Shown in pieces: positions 1 to 7,899 of a DNA stretch of 64,000 nucleotides (the stretch's first letter is position 1; each line of letters begins with the position of its first letter). The stretch comes from Persicitalea sp964500445 (GTDB taxonomy: Bacteria > Bacteroidota > Bacteroidia > Cytophagales > Spirosomataceae), in NCBI GenBank assembly GCA_964500445.1, contig CAZCOG010000030.1:1-64000 (forward strand), in the 5' to 3' direction. Position numbers and translations under genes: made by a program. The notes beneath the pieces were generated by a model, which was not told where the DNA came from, did not search any database, and saw only the letters and a list, made by a program, of their open reading frames with translations.

Positions 1-13
1 AAATAATACCTTG

Positions 14-21
14 TAGATTTG
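14..21 (+). promoter_or_regulatory. Bacteroidota -7 box (TAgaTTTG)
   Basis: This is an exact match to the Bacteroidota housekeeping -7 consensus TAnnTTTG. It lies about 62 bases ahead of the start codon of the NagB/PIG-L fusion gene. The -33 element would lie outside the window. Position and match are seen in the sequence; promoter activity is inferred. Confidence 0.5.
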
Positions 22-83
22 CGGCTGAACCGTATGACGTGCCTTACCCATTCTTCCATAAACTTTATATTTAATCCCTACTC

Positions 84-2069
84 ATGGATTCTCCAACCCT
101 CATTCCCGAAGCCATTCTGATGCAAGCCGCCGACCAGGAATCGACCGTTCGGACCAATGGTAGCATCGGTCAGCCGATTACCTACGAAAAAATCCCTACC
201 CACATCTATGAGGATTCCCGGGCAGCCTCCCAGGCCGTGGCGCACGAAATAGCCGACCTGATTCGGGAAAAACAGCGGGACAATAAACCCTGTGTGCTGG
301 GTCTGGCCACGGGTTCGTCGCCCAAAACGGTATATGCCGAACTAGTGCGAATGCACCGTGAGGAAGGGCTGAGTTTCAGGAATGTCATTTCCTTCAACCT
401 TGATGAGTACTATCCGATGGAACCAGATTCCATATACAGTTACCATCGGTTCATGAAGGAGCAGCTGTTCGATTTGGTGGATATTCCCAAAGAAAACTAC
501 TTCCTGCCCGATGGTACCATACCTCCGGCACAGATCAAAGAACACTGCCGCAACTACGAGAACATGATCAACCAGGCCGGTGGTCTCGACTTCCAGCTAC
601 TGGGCATCGGTGGCAATGGCCACGTGGGTTTCAACGAACCCGGCTCGCTCATCAACGCCCGCACCCGCCTGATCGCCCTCGACCACTCGACCCGCGCCGC
701 CGCCGCGATGGAGTTCGGCGGACTGTCGCAAGTACCGCGTAAGGCCATTACGATGGGAATTGCCCCCATTATGAGTGCCAAGCGCATTGTGCTGCTGGCT
801 TGGGGAGAGCGCAAAGCGCCGGTTCTGCGTGGTGCCGTAGAAGGTCCCGTAACCGAACGTAACCCGGCGTCTTACTTACAGGCACACCCGAACGTCACGT
901 TTGTAATCGATGAAAGGGCGGCTTCAGAACTGACCCGGATGAAGACACCTTGGGCGGTGGATTCGGTGGTTTGGGATAATAAGATGGTCAAGAAGGCAGT
1001 CACCTACCTTTCTCAGGCGATGGATAAGCCGATCCTGAAACTGACCGACAAAGATTATAACGACAACGGTATGAGCGACCTGCTGGCGCAATCGGGAGCG
1101 GGTTACGAAATTAATATTGACATTTTCAATCAGTTACAGCATACCATCACGGGTTGGCCCGGTGGCAAACCCGATGCCGACGACACCAATCGGCCCGAGC
1201 GCAAGAATCCAGCCCGCAAAAGAATCATCATTTTCAGTCCACACCCCGACGACGACATCATCTCAATGGGCGGCACATTCCAGCGGCTTGTGGACCAGCA
1301 CCACGAGGTACATGTAGCCTACCAGACCTCGGGCAACATCGCTGTCGCCGACGATGAAGCTCTGCGCTTTATTGATTTCGTAGTGGATTTTAACAAGCGT
1401 TTCTCCATCGAGAATACAGATATTACGAATAAGATCTTCCACGATGCCAAGGAGTTTTTGAAAACCAAAAAAGACAGTGAAATGGACACGCCCGAGGTAC
1501 GGCACGTCAAGGGGCTCATCCGCCGGGGCGAGGCCAAGGCCACCTGCCGCTTCGTGGGCGTCCCCGATGCGCAGGTTCATTTTTTGGATTTGCCTTTTTA
1601 CGAATCGGGAACGGTGCAGAAAAAGCCGCTCGGCGAGGAGGACATCGTCATTATCGAAGATCTGATCGAGGAAATCAAGCCGCACCAAATCTATGCGGCG
1701 GGCGACTTCGCCGATCCACATGGTACCCACAAAGTGTGCTGGGATGCTATTGAAGCGGCAATTGGTCGCCTGAAACATAAGAATTTTATGAAAGATTGCT
1801 GGGTATGGCTTTACCGCGGTGCCTGGGCCGAGTGGGACATCCACGAGATAGAAATGGCCGTGCCGATGAGCCCCGACCAGGTACTTAAGAAGCGTATGGG
1901 TATCTTCAAGCACCAGTCGCAGAAGGACGGCGTGGTTTTCCAGGGCGACGACTCGCGGGAATTCTGGCAGCGGGCCGAAGAGCGCAACCAGGGTACCGCG
2001 CAACTATACGATCAGCTTGGCCTGGCCGAATACGAGGCGATGGAGGCCTTTGTACGGTGGAGGTTTTAG
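84..2069 (+). CDS. NagB-like glucosamine-6-phosphate deaminase fused to a PIG-L/LmbE deacetylase domain
   Basis: A two-domain cytoplasmic protein of 661 residues. Residues about 35-330 are a NagB deaminase/isomerase domain: phosphate-binding GLATGSSP (73-80), catalytic-loop FNLDEYY (104-110), GIGGNGH (174-180) and FNEP (183-186). NagB converts glucosamine-6-phosphate to fructose-6-phosphate and ammonia. Residues about 375-661 are a PIG-L/LmbE domain with the Zn motif HPDDD (387-391) and a distal DPHGTH that can supply the third ligand. PIG-L enzymes remove N-acetyl groups from GlcNAc-type substrates. A plain NagB is about 260 residues, so this is a genuine fusion with no frame break. I infer that one polypeptide may deacetylate and then deaminate amino-sugar phosphates; the deacetylase substrate is not proven. 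No strong ribosome site is visible, as is usual in this phylum. Confidence 0.9.
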   Translation: MDSPTLIPEAILMQAADQESTVRTNGSIGQPITYEKIPTHIYEDSRAASQAVAHEIADLIREKQRDNKPCVLGLATGSSPKTVYAELVRMHREEGLSFRNVISFNLDEYYPMEPDSIYSYHRFMKEQLFDLVDIPKENYFLPDGTIPPAQIKEHCRNYENMINQAGGLDFQLLGIGGNGHVGFNEPGSLINARTRLIALDHSTRAAAAMEFGGLSQVPRKAITMGIAPIMSAKRIVLLAWGERKAPVLRGAVEGPVTERNPASYLQAHPNVTFVIDERAASELTRMKTPWAVDSVVWDNKMVKKAVTYLSQAMDKPILKLTDKDYNDNGMSDLLAQSGAGYEINIDIFNQLQHTITGWPGGKPDADDTNRPERKNPARKRIIIFSPHPDDDIISMGGTFQRLVDQHHEVHVAYQTSGNIAVADDEALRFIDFVVDFNKRFSIENTDITNKIFHDAKEFLKTKKDSEMDTPEVRHVKGLIRRGEAKATCRFVGVPDAQVHFLDLPFYESGTVQKKPLGEEDIVIIEDLIEEIKPHQIYAAGDFADPHGTHKVCWDAIEAAIGRLKHKNFMKDCWVWLYRGAWAEWDIHEIEMAVPMSPDQVLKKRMGIFKHQSQKDGVVFQGDDSREFWQRAEERNQGTAQLYDQLGLAEYEAMEAFVRWRF

Positions 2070-2081
2070 TAAATAATTGAG

Positions 2082-2140
2082 GTACTTGCAGTCAGGGCCG
2101 CCGCGAACATTCGCCCCGCGGCGGCCCTGACTGCAAGTAC
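2082..2140. repeat. 24-bp perfect inverted repeat (stem-loop)
   Basis: Arms 2082-2105 and 2117-2140 are perfectly complementary over 24 bp, GC-rich in the middle, with an 11-base loop. It begins 12 bases after the NagB/PIG-L stop. There is no U-run on either side, so it is not a classical intrinsic terminator, although it probably stops or stabilises transcripts. Confidence 0.8.
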
Positions 2141-2225
2141 ACTTATTTCTAAAAGAATACAGAGTCATTACATCGCGCGACTCTATATAAACAACCATAC
2201 CCTAAACCTTTGAATTAAATTTCCT

Positions 2226-3308
2226 GTGAAACCTATTCTCCTCCTGGGCGGCTTGCTCCTCAGCAGTTCCCTTGCTGCGCAATCGTGGCTAATTGGTCCA
2301 TTTCGTAAACACAATGCGGCCAATCCGGTCTTGACACCATTGTCCACAACTACTTTCAACTGCCCCGTACGCGGCGAAGCTGTGCATTGGGAGGCCAAGG
2401 ATGTGTTCAACCCGGCAGCCGTAGTACGCAATAAAAAAATTTTCCTGATCTATCGCGCTGAGGATGAGGTTGGTAAGTACAAAGGCACTTCCCGTATCGG
2501 GCTGGCTACAAGCACCGATGGGGTACATTTTAAGCGGATGCCCAAGCCCGTCTTGTATCCCGATAATGATTTCATGAAGAAGTACGAGTGGGAAGGTGGC
2601 ATTGAGGACCCACGCGTGGTAGAAACCGCCGAAGGGCAGTACGTGATGACCTATACCGCCTACGACGGCGATAAAGCACGACTTTGCGTAGCAATGTCGC
2701 CCGACCTGGAACACTGGACCAAGTACGGACTGGCATTCAACAATTTTATACGGGGCGGAGGTGAGGACTTATGGTCAAAGTCCGGTGCCATTGTCTGCCG
2801 CCGGGTAGATAGCAGACTCATTGCCACAAAAATCAATGACAAGTACTGGATGTACTGGGGTGACAAACAGCAACTTTTCGTGGCCGTTTCTGACGACCTC
2901 GTCAATTGGTATCCGCTTACCAAAGGCGACAAATCGCTGAAAGCCGTAGCGGAGTTCCGGCCTGGCCACTTCGACTACCGGTTACTTGAACCCGGCCCGC
3001 CGGCAATCATTACGCCCCAAGGTATTGTTTTGATATACAACGCTATGAATCATGCCCAAAAAGGCGATACCAATTTGCCGGATGGTACCTACGCCGCCGG
3101 GCAGTTCCTGTTCAGCCCGGATGCGCCTGAGCGCCTAACCGACCGATCGAAGAGTTATTTTATGAAGCCTGACCAGCCGTACGAAATTACGGGACAAGTC
3201 AACAACGTGACTTTTGTGGAGGCGCTGGTACCTTACAGGGGCCGGTGGTGGCTTTACTACGGCACGGCTGATTCCAAGATCGCGGTAGCATCCGCACCGA
3301 TACGGTAG
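2226..3308 (+). CDS. Secreted glycoside hydrolase family 130-like protein
   Basis: 360 residues with an N-terminal signal peptide (KPILLLGGLLLSSSLAAQ). The body looks like the five-bladed propeller of GH130: DVFNPAAV, IYRAEDE, a GIEDPR motif followed by YVMTYTAYDGD, and repeated 'sxDlxxW' blade strands. GH130 members are mannoside phosphorylases or, when exported, usually hydrolases acting on beta-mannosides, so export suggests a periplasmic hydrolase. Exact specificity cannot be read from sequence. The start is GTG at 2226, because this places the signal peptide directly at the N-terminus and no ATG precedes it in frame nearby. It stands alone after a strong stem-loop and converges on the next, minus-strand gene. 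Confidence 0.8.
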   Translation: MKPILLLGGLLLSSSLAAQSWLIGPFRKHNAANPVLTPLSTTTFNCPVRGEAVHWEAKDVFNPAAVVRNKKIFLIYRAEDEVGKYKGTSRIGLATSTDGVHFKRMPKPVLYPDNDFMKKYEWEGGIEDPRVVETAEGQYVMTYTAYDGDKARLCVAMSPDLEHWTKYGLAFNNFIRGGGEDLWSKSGAIVCRRVDSRLIATKINDKYWMYWGDKQQLFVAVSDDLVNWYPLTKGDKSLKAVAEFRPGHFDYRLLEPGPPAIITPQGIVLIYNAMNHAQKGDTNLPDGTYAAGQFLFSPDAPERLTDRSKSYFMKPDQPYEITGQVNNVTFVEALVPYRGRWWLYYGTADSKIAVASAPIR

Positions 3309-3319
3309 GGACAGAAAAA

Positions 3320-3350
3320 CGGGCGACCGGGATGTCAATCCGGTCGCCCG
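3320..3350 (-). terminator. Stem-loop terminator between convergent genes
   Basis: An 11-bp perfect stem (3320-3330 with 3340-3350) has a 9-base loop. On the minus strand it is followed by TTTTT, so it best serves the leftward gene ending at 3399. It also sits 11 bases past the GH130 stop and may act on both strands. Confidence 0.7.
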
Positions 3351-3398
3351 CACTCAATTTTCAGGGCAAGTTGCAAGTTGATCTGCTACATCGCCGCA

Positions 3399-3788
3399 TT
3401 ACTCGGCGGATACGGTCGACACGACGCGCGTGGTTTCCGTGTTAATCGTGAAAGCCTTCTCAGCCCGGCCTTTGTCTGTCTCAACGACGAACGCATACGA
3501 ACCGTCAGACAAATTGGAGAGGTCGAAGATTTTCGAGTAGTTTTCGGTTTCCCGGGCGTATTCACTGTAAAGTGTTTCACCGGAAGCGTTTTTAATGGCG
3601 ATGTACAGACGGCTCGTGAGGTCCTGCACCGTGAGGCGGAACTTCATGTCCTTGTAGGTCTTCACCGTCATGTTTACGGTGCCTTCTTCGCGTACTTCGA
3701 TAGTGGTACGGTCAACATTCTTGGCGGTAATTGTGTTGGCAGCGGATACTCCCATCCATACTGCAGCTACTAATACGATTCTTTTCAT
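3399..3788 (-). CDS. Small secreted protein, unknown function
   Basis: 129 residues with a signal peptide (MKRIVLVAAVWMGVSAANTITA). The mature part is a short beta-rich domain (roughly residues 30-129) ending in a strand-rich segment with 'YAFVVETDKG'. It resembles the small Ig-like/DUF3244-type proteins common in this phylum, but I cannot assign a family firmly. It has its own upstream promoter-like box about 125 bases before the start and a hairpin in the intervening leader, which suggests leader-level control. It ends close to a U-run terminator and is convergent with the GH130 gene. Function unknown; a periplasmic or surface role is inferred only from the signal peptide. Confidence 0.75.
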   Translation of the reverse strand: MKRIVLVAAVWMGVSAANTITAKNVDRTTIEVREEGTVNMTVKTYKDMKFRLTVQDLTSRLYIAIKNASGETLYSEYARETENYSKIFDLSNLSDGSYAFVVETDKGRAEKAFTINTETTRVVSTVSAE

Positions 3789-3864
3789 GATAGATAATTG
3801 ATTATTAAGTTACGACCACTATTTATTGTATTTTTTTAACATTTGATTAATCTTGCCCTGTAAA

Positions 3865-3889
3865 GCTTTCTGGGTTATACCAAGAAAGC
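3865..3889 (-). promoter_or_regulatory. Stem-loop in the 5' leader of the small secreted protein gene
   Basis: GCTTTCT (3865-3871) pairs with AGAAAGC (3883-3889), extended by an inner GGT/ACC pair. It lies between the minus-strand promoter-like pair at 3913-3943 and the start codon at 3788. Read on the plus strand it is followed by TTTTT, so it could alternatively be a rightward terminator, but no plus-strand gene ends there. Confidence 0.45.
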
Positions 3890-3912
3890 CTTTTTCGTTT
3901 AACTTGACGCTA

Positions 3913-3943
3913 CAAACGTACCAACGCACTGAACACAAGTCAA
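3913..3943 (-). promoter_or_regulatory. Promoter-like pair: TTG, 20 bp, TAcgTTTG
   Basis: On the minus strand an exact -7 box TAcgTTTG (3913-3920) follows a TTG (3941-3943) after 20 bp, matching the Bacteroidota -33/-7 layout. It would give a leader of roughly 115-120 bases for the gene starting at 3788. Confidence 0.55.
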
Positions 3944-4273
3944 TAGCAAAAGTCGCATTATGAAAAGTTCCTCTCACGATCCTACGTTATTCTTGTAATA
4001 ATACCATGATTATACAAATAGTACAACAAGTCGTTTATTACTTGCTAGACTAATTTTGGTTTTTCAATAACATATAATTTGTACTAATCTAATATTAGAC
4101 AAAACTAAAATTCTTTTTGTCAAAAAGGGTGTAATCAAAAGTTTTCGGAGTCTCTTGCGGGTCTGTGCAATGCTCGTGGCAACTTCCATTTTTATCAGCC
4201 TAAATTTCAATTATTGCAGTAGACCAAATTCAGTGATAGCTTCACAAGCCGGTAACTATTCCTTAAATTGTTA

Positions 4274-4281
4274 TATTTTTG
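4274..4281 (+). promoter_or_regulatory. -7 box (TAttTTTG) of the YifB gene
   Basis: An exact TAnnTTTG match 36 bases ahead of the YifB start codon at 4317. No clear -33 TTTG is seen at the expected spacing. Confidence 0.5.
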
Positions 4282-4316
4282 CAAAAAGCTTAGCCTTTCA
4301 TACATAACCTTATCCT

Positions 4317-5858
4317 ATGCTCTCCAAAACCTTCGGCGGCGCAGTCTATGGCGTCAATGCTTCAATGATCACCATTGAGGTCGCGGTTAGCCAGGGGTTG
4401 CACTTCTTCATGGTGGGACTTCCCGACAGCGCCGTGAAGGAAAGCCAGCAGCGTGTAGAGGCGTCGCTCAAATACGGAGGCTATCGGATGCCCCGCCAGA
4501 AGGTAGTTGTCAATCTTGCCCCCGCCGATGTCAAGAAAGAAGGTTCTTCCTACGACCTGCCCATTGCGCTCTGTGTGCTGGAAACCTCGGAGCAGATTAA
4601 GTGCGAGCGGAGTCTGGAAGACTACGTGATCATGGGCGAGCTATCGCTCGACGGCAGCCTGCGGCCAATTAAAGGGGTACTTCCTATCGCTATCGAAGCA
4701 CGCAAACAAGGTATGAAGGGCATTGTTCTGCCGACGGAAAATGCCCCCGAAGCCGCCATCGTGAACAATCTGGATGTAATCGGGGTCGAAACGATGCTGG
4801 AAGCCGTAGAATTCTTCGAGGGTAAGCGCGACATTGAGCCGCTCGTGGTAGATACCCGCGATATTTTTGCCAATACCGTTAACGACTACGAGGCCGATTT
4901 TTCACACGTACAGGGACAGGAGAATATCAAACGCGCTCTGGAAATAACGGCAGCCGGCGGCCACAACGCCATTATGATCGGACCGCCCGGCGCGGGCAAA
5001 ACGATGCTGGCCAAGCGGTTGCCTTCCATTCTTCCGCCGTTGTCGTTACAGGAGGCCCTGGAAACTACCAAAATTCATTCCGTGGCCGGGAAACTCGGTT
5101 CACGCTCTACACTCATTTCGCGGCGACCGTTCCGCTCGCCGCACCACTCCATCAGCGATGCAGCATTGGTGGGCGGGGGTAGTTTTCCGCAGCCAGGCGA
5201 GATTTCGCTGGCCCACAATGGGGTACTTTTTCTGGATGAACTACCCGAATTCAAGCGCACAGTACTGGAAGTGATGCGGCAGCCGCTGGAAGAGCGTAAG
5301 GTAAGCATTTCGCGCGCCCGGATGGCCGTTGAGTTTCCGTCCAACTTTATGCTCATTGCCAGCATGAATCCCTGTCCGTGTGGGTACTATAACCACCCCG
5401 AAAAAGAGTGCGTATGCGGACCGGGCGTAGTACAAAAGTACCTCAACAAAATCAGCGGCCCGTTGCTCGACCGCATCGACCTGCACGTGGAAGTGACGCC
5501 CGTTTCCTTCGACCAGATCGCCTCCACCCGTAAGTCAGAGAGCAGCGATGAGATTCGGGAGCGCGTTATCAAGGCTCGTGCCCGCCAAACCGAACGCTTC
5601 AAGGATCGCCCCGATATTTACTCCAACGCCATGATGCCGCCCGAAATGGTGAAGGAAATCTGCGAGATAGGCGACGCAGGCCGGGCCCTGCTCCGCACCG
5701 CCATGAACCGACTGGGTCTTTCGGCTCGCGCCTACGACCGCATCCTGAAAGTCTCGCGCACCATTGCCGACCTGGCGGGTAGCGACGACATCAAAATTGA
5801 ACATCTGGCCGAGGCGATTCAGTATCGTAGTCTGGATCGCGAAAACTGGGCTGGCTGA
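4317..5858 (+). CDS. YifB/ComM-family magnesium chelatase-like AAA+ ATPase
   Basis: 513 residues, the normal length. The N-terminal ChlI-type S5-like fold carries LPDSAVKESQQRVEASL (about 40-56). Then comes the AAA+ module with Walker A GPPGAGKT (222-229) and Walker B LFLDELPEF (about 302-310). A cysteine cluster (NPCPCGYYN with a later CVC, about 350-367) and a C-terminal helical Mg_chelatase_C domain (ARAYDRILKVSRTIADL) complete it. ComM, the studied homologue, is a branch-migration helicase that helps integrate DNA during natural transformation; calling this one a DNA-recombination helicase is by homology. Its stop overlaps the next gene's start by one base, so the two are probably translated together. 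Confidence 0.92.
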   Translation: MLSKTFGGAVYGVNASMITIEVAVSQGLHFFMVGLPDSAVKESQQRVEASLKYGGYRMPRQKVVVNLAPADVKKEGSSYDLPIALCVLETSEQIKCERSLEDYVIMGELSLDGSLRPIKGVLPIAIEARKQGMKGIVLPTENAPEAAIVNNLDVIGVETMLEAVEFFEGKRDIEPLVVDTRDIFANTVNDYEADFSHVQGQENIKRALEITAAGGHNAIMIGPPGAGKTMLAKRLPSILPPLSLQEALETTKIHSVAGKLGSRSTLISRRPFRSPHHSISDAALVGGGSFPQPGEISLAHNGVLFLDELPEFKRTVLEVMRQPLEERKVSISRARMAVEFPSNFMLIASMNPCPCGYYNHPEKECVCGPGVVQKYLNKISGPLLDRIDLHVEVTPVSFDQIASTRKSESSDEIRERVIKARARQTERFKDRPDIYSNAMMPPEMVKEICEIGDAGRALLRTAMNRLGLSARAYDRILKVSRTIADLAGSDDIKIEHLAEAIQYRSLDRENWAG

Positions 5859-6901
5859 TGCAACTCCGCGTATTTCCTGACAATCTCAAAGAGTGGCTGG
5901 CGCTACGACTCAATCTCGTGCCTATGCCGCTGCTTCACGCGCAAGTACTGCCCGTCATCAGCCGTGCTGTGCTGGAAGCAGTAGACGGCGGTATTTTTGA
6001 GGCTATCCAGAACGGCCATACAACCGCCGAAGCCATAGCCGGAGCTTGTGGATTCGATGTTCGGGCCACGACGCAGCTGCTGGGCGTGCTGACCTCAGTT
6101 AATTATCTGCAATTCAAGAAAAATGAATATCGCCTGACGCGTATTACCCGCAAGTGGATTTTGGCTGACAGCCCCGACACGGTACGCGATCTGGCTATCT
6201 ATAACAACCGCATCGTGTGGTCGTGGCTGGAAAAAATGGGTGAGTACCTGAAAACAGGGAAAGGTTTACAGTATCACGACTCGCTGCAAGCCGATGACTG
6301 GGAACTCTACCAGCGCGGCATGTGGGCCGGGGCTATTTCAGAGGCCAAGGAGTTTGCCCGCAAAGTACCCATCCCCAAAAACGCCACGCAGATGCTGGAC
6401 ATCGGCGGTTCGCACGGACTACACTCGGTGGAAACTTGCCGCCGCTATCCTAGTCTTACAGCTACTATTCTGGATTTGCCGGGAGCCGTGGAGAAAGCCG
6501 CCCCGCTGCTGGCGAAGCAAAACATGGGTGATCAGGTAGTTCATCGGGCCGGAAACATCTTGACCGATGAGCTGCCGGAAAGTACCTACGACCTCATCCT
6601 TATGTCGAGCGTGGCGCACCATTTTACTGAGGAACAAAATATTCTCGTAGCCCAAAAGGCCGCGCAAGCCCTGCGGCCCTGCGGCGTGTTCATTATCAAC
6701 GAGTTCATCCGGCCTGACCCACAGTCCGCTCCCGAGTTGGTCGGCAGCAGCACCGATCTGTTTTTTGGATTGACAAGTACTTCAGGCAACTGGTCGGTGG
6801 CGGAGATCAATACCTGGCAACGCGCGGCAGGGCTGACGCCACTGCGGCCGATTGGGTACCAGGCTATTCCGGGGCGATACCAAGTGGGTGCGCGGAAGTA
6901 G
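5858..6901 (+). CDS. SAM-dependent methyltransferase (O-methyltransferase-like, with dimerisation domain)
   Basis: 347 residues. The N-terminal part (about 20-95) is a winged-helix dimerisation domain, as in small-molecule O-methyltransferases. The C-terminal Rossmann domain starts with SAM motif I MLDIGGSHGLHS (about 176-187) and continues with ILDLPGAVE and LILMSSVAHHF, where the His may act as base. Substrate unknown; relatives modify quinones, polyketides or phenolics. The start ATG shares one base with the YifB stop (TGATG), indicating coupling, although the functional link to YifB is unclear. It ends 30 bases before the convergent VWA-like lipoprotein gene. Confidence 0.8.
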   Translation: MQLRVFPDNLKEWLALRLNLVPMPLLHAQVLPVISRAVLEAVDGGIFEAIQNGHTTAEAIAGACGFDVRATTQLLGVLTSVNYLQFKKNEYRLTRITRKWILADSPDTVRDLAIYNNRIVWSWLEKMGEYLKTGKGLQYHDSLQADDWELYQRGMWAGAISEAKEFARKVPIPKNATQMLDIGGSHGLHSVETCRRYPSLTATILDLPGAVEKAAPLLAKQNMGDQVVHRAGNILTDELPESTYDLILMSSVAHHFTEEQNILVAQKAAQALRPCGVFIINEFIRPDPQSAPELVGSSTDLFFGLTSTSGNWSVAEINTWQRAAGLTPLRPIGYQAIPGRYQVGARK

Positions 6902-6931
6902 ATAGGCGAGGTGCCAACCAGCCGTACCACA

Positions 6932-7717
6932 CTACATCTCCTCCAAACTAACCCCGCCCAATTCCTCAAAAAGTACCTGCCAGTACCGCGTCACGTGCGG
7001 GTTATTTTCCTGGGTCGAAGCTGTCGGTTCAAAAGGGGACACCACTGTGACTTCGGGCGTCCCGATGACGTGCTGTTCCAGCTTTTTGGCGTCAGCTTTA
7101 GCCCAGGTTTCGGCCTCGGCGTCGTTGGTGGGCGGCTGGACGTGGAAATCACGGCGGTCGGGGCCTTTTACACTCTCGATCATGTCGCTAAAATAATAGA
7201 CCCGCACCTGCGCCCCGTCTTCGGCGGCTTTGGCGATAATGGGTAGGCTGGCCCAGATATCCGTGGCCTGGTTTGATGCACCCGTGTTCTGCTGGTTGAG
7301 CTTGGCCATGGCCTGACGCAGGAAAATTCCCTTCTCCCGCTGCAATGACATCTGAAAGGCGGTTTCGATGGCCTCCCGGTCGGTGGCGTTGGCATTTTCA
7401 ATCCCTTCTTTTTCGGAGCGTACCGTCAGCGAAAGTGCCTTGGCCTTGGAAGTATTTTCGTGGATAAAATAAATTTCCAGTTGATCGCCCTTGTTGGCCA
7501 TATTATGCTCCACAATTTCGTTGAGTGCCTGGCGGTACTTTTCCTGAACGAATCCTTTATTTACATTCACACTCTGGGTTTTGTCCAAAAATACCAGCGT
7601 ATGAACAGGTGCTTCGGGGGCGGAGGTTTTTTCTTCGGCAGGCAATAGCCCACAGGCGGAATTCAGGCCAATCAAGGCGAAGAAAATCAGAGATGTCCAA
7701 ATCGAGGGCAATTTCAT
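6932..7717 (-). CDS. VWA-like lipoprotein
   Basis: 261 residues. The signal peptide ends in a lipobox-like NSAC, with Cys at about residue 22, so it is probably a lipoprotein. The core resembles a von Willebrand A fold: a first strand LVFLDKTQSV carrying a MIDAS-like DxTxS, and a later strand YYFSDMIES. Such domains bind metal and protein partners; the partner is not visible here. It is transcribed alone from the -7 box at 7738-7745 and converges on the methyltransferase gene. Family assignment rests on fold-like motifs and is moderate. Confidence 0.6.
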   Translation of the reverse strand: MKLPSIWTSLIFFALIGLNSACGLLPAEEKTSAPEAPVHTLVFLDKTQSVNVNKGFVQEKYRQALNEIVEHNMANKGDQLEIYFIHENTSKAKALSLTVRSEKEGIENANATDREAIETAFQMSLQREKGIFLRQAMAKLNQQNTGASNQATDIWASLPIIAKAAEDGAQVRVYYFSDMIESVKGPDRRDFHVQPPTNDAEAETWAKADAKKLEQHVIGTPEVTVVSPFEPTASTQENNPHVTRYWQVLFEELGGVSLEEM

Positions 7718-7737
7718 AGTATTGAGGCTTTTTTTGG

Positions 7738-7745
7738 CAAAACTA
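7738..7745 (-). promoter_or_regulatory. -7 box (TAgtTTTG) of the VWA-like lipoprotein gene
   Basis: On the minus strand this is an exact TAnnTTTG match 20 bases ahead of the start at 7717. A TTG on the same strand lies at 7767-7769, 21 bp upstream. Confidence 0.55.
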
Positions 7746-7855
7746 AGTTCTTGAAAAACAACCTACAATGCAGAATGGACGAGCGGACGGAATATTTTGC
7801 CGCATTTCGCTGTTGCTTCGGGAAGCGTGACTCCCAGAAATAGCAATTGTCCGGG

Positions 7856-7884
7856 TTTGGTCCTACATTGAAAAGTCATTTTTG
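7856..7884 (+). promoter_or_regulatory. Promoter-like pair: TTTG, 17 bp, CAttTTTG
   Basis: TTTG (7856-7859) is followed after 17 bp by CATTTTTG (7877-7884), a one-mismatch -7 box, just ahead of the esterase gene. It overlaps the in-frame TTG at 7882 and so supports ATG 7900 as the start. Confidence 0.4.
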
Positions 7885-7899
7885 TATTTCAAAAAAACC

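Larger units (their letters stand above)
3789..4316. other. 528-bp AT-rich intergenic region with hairpins and divergent promoter boxes
   Basis: No convincing ORF. It holds a stem-loop (3865-3889), a minus-strand promoter-like pair (3913-3943), a second minus-strand -7-like box CAAAACTA (4100-4107), a short palindrome CTAATATTAG (about 4090-4099), a 7-bp T/A hairpin (4113-4127), and the plus-strand -7 box of the YifB gene (4274-4281). It is the longest gene-free stretch in the window and could hide a small RNA, but nothing proves one. Confidence 0.6.

Noticed and set aside
1263..2003. A 246-codon open frame on the minus strand
   Set aside because: It is antisense to the PIG-L domain of the first gene, has no recognisable motif, and reflects the codon bias of the real gene.
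3865..3895. Rightward intrinsic terminator
   Set aside because: Hairpin plus T run fits, but no plus-strand gene precedes it; it is better explained as part of the leftward leader, though a small plus-strand RNA cannot be excluded.
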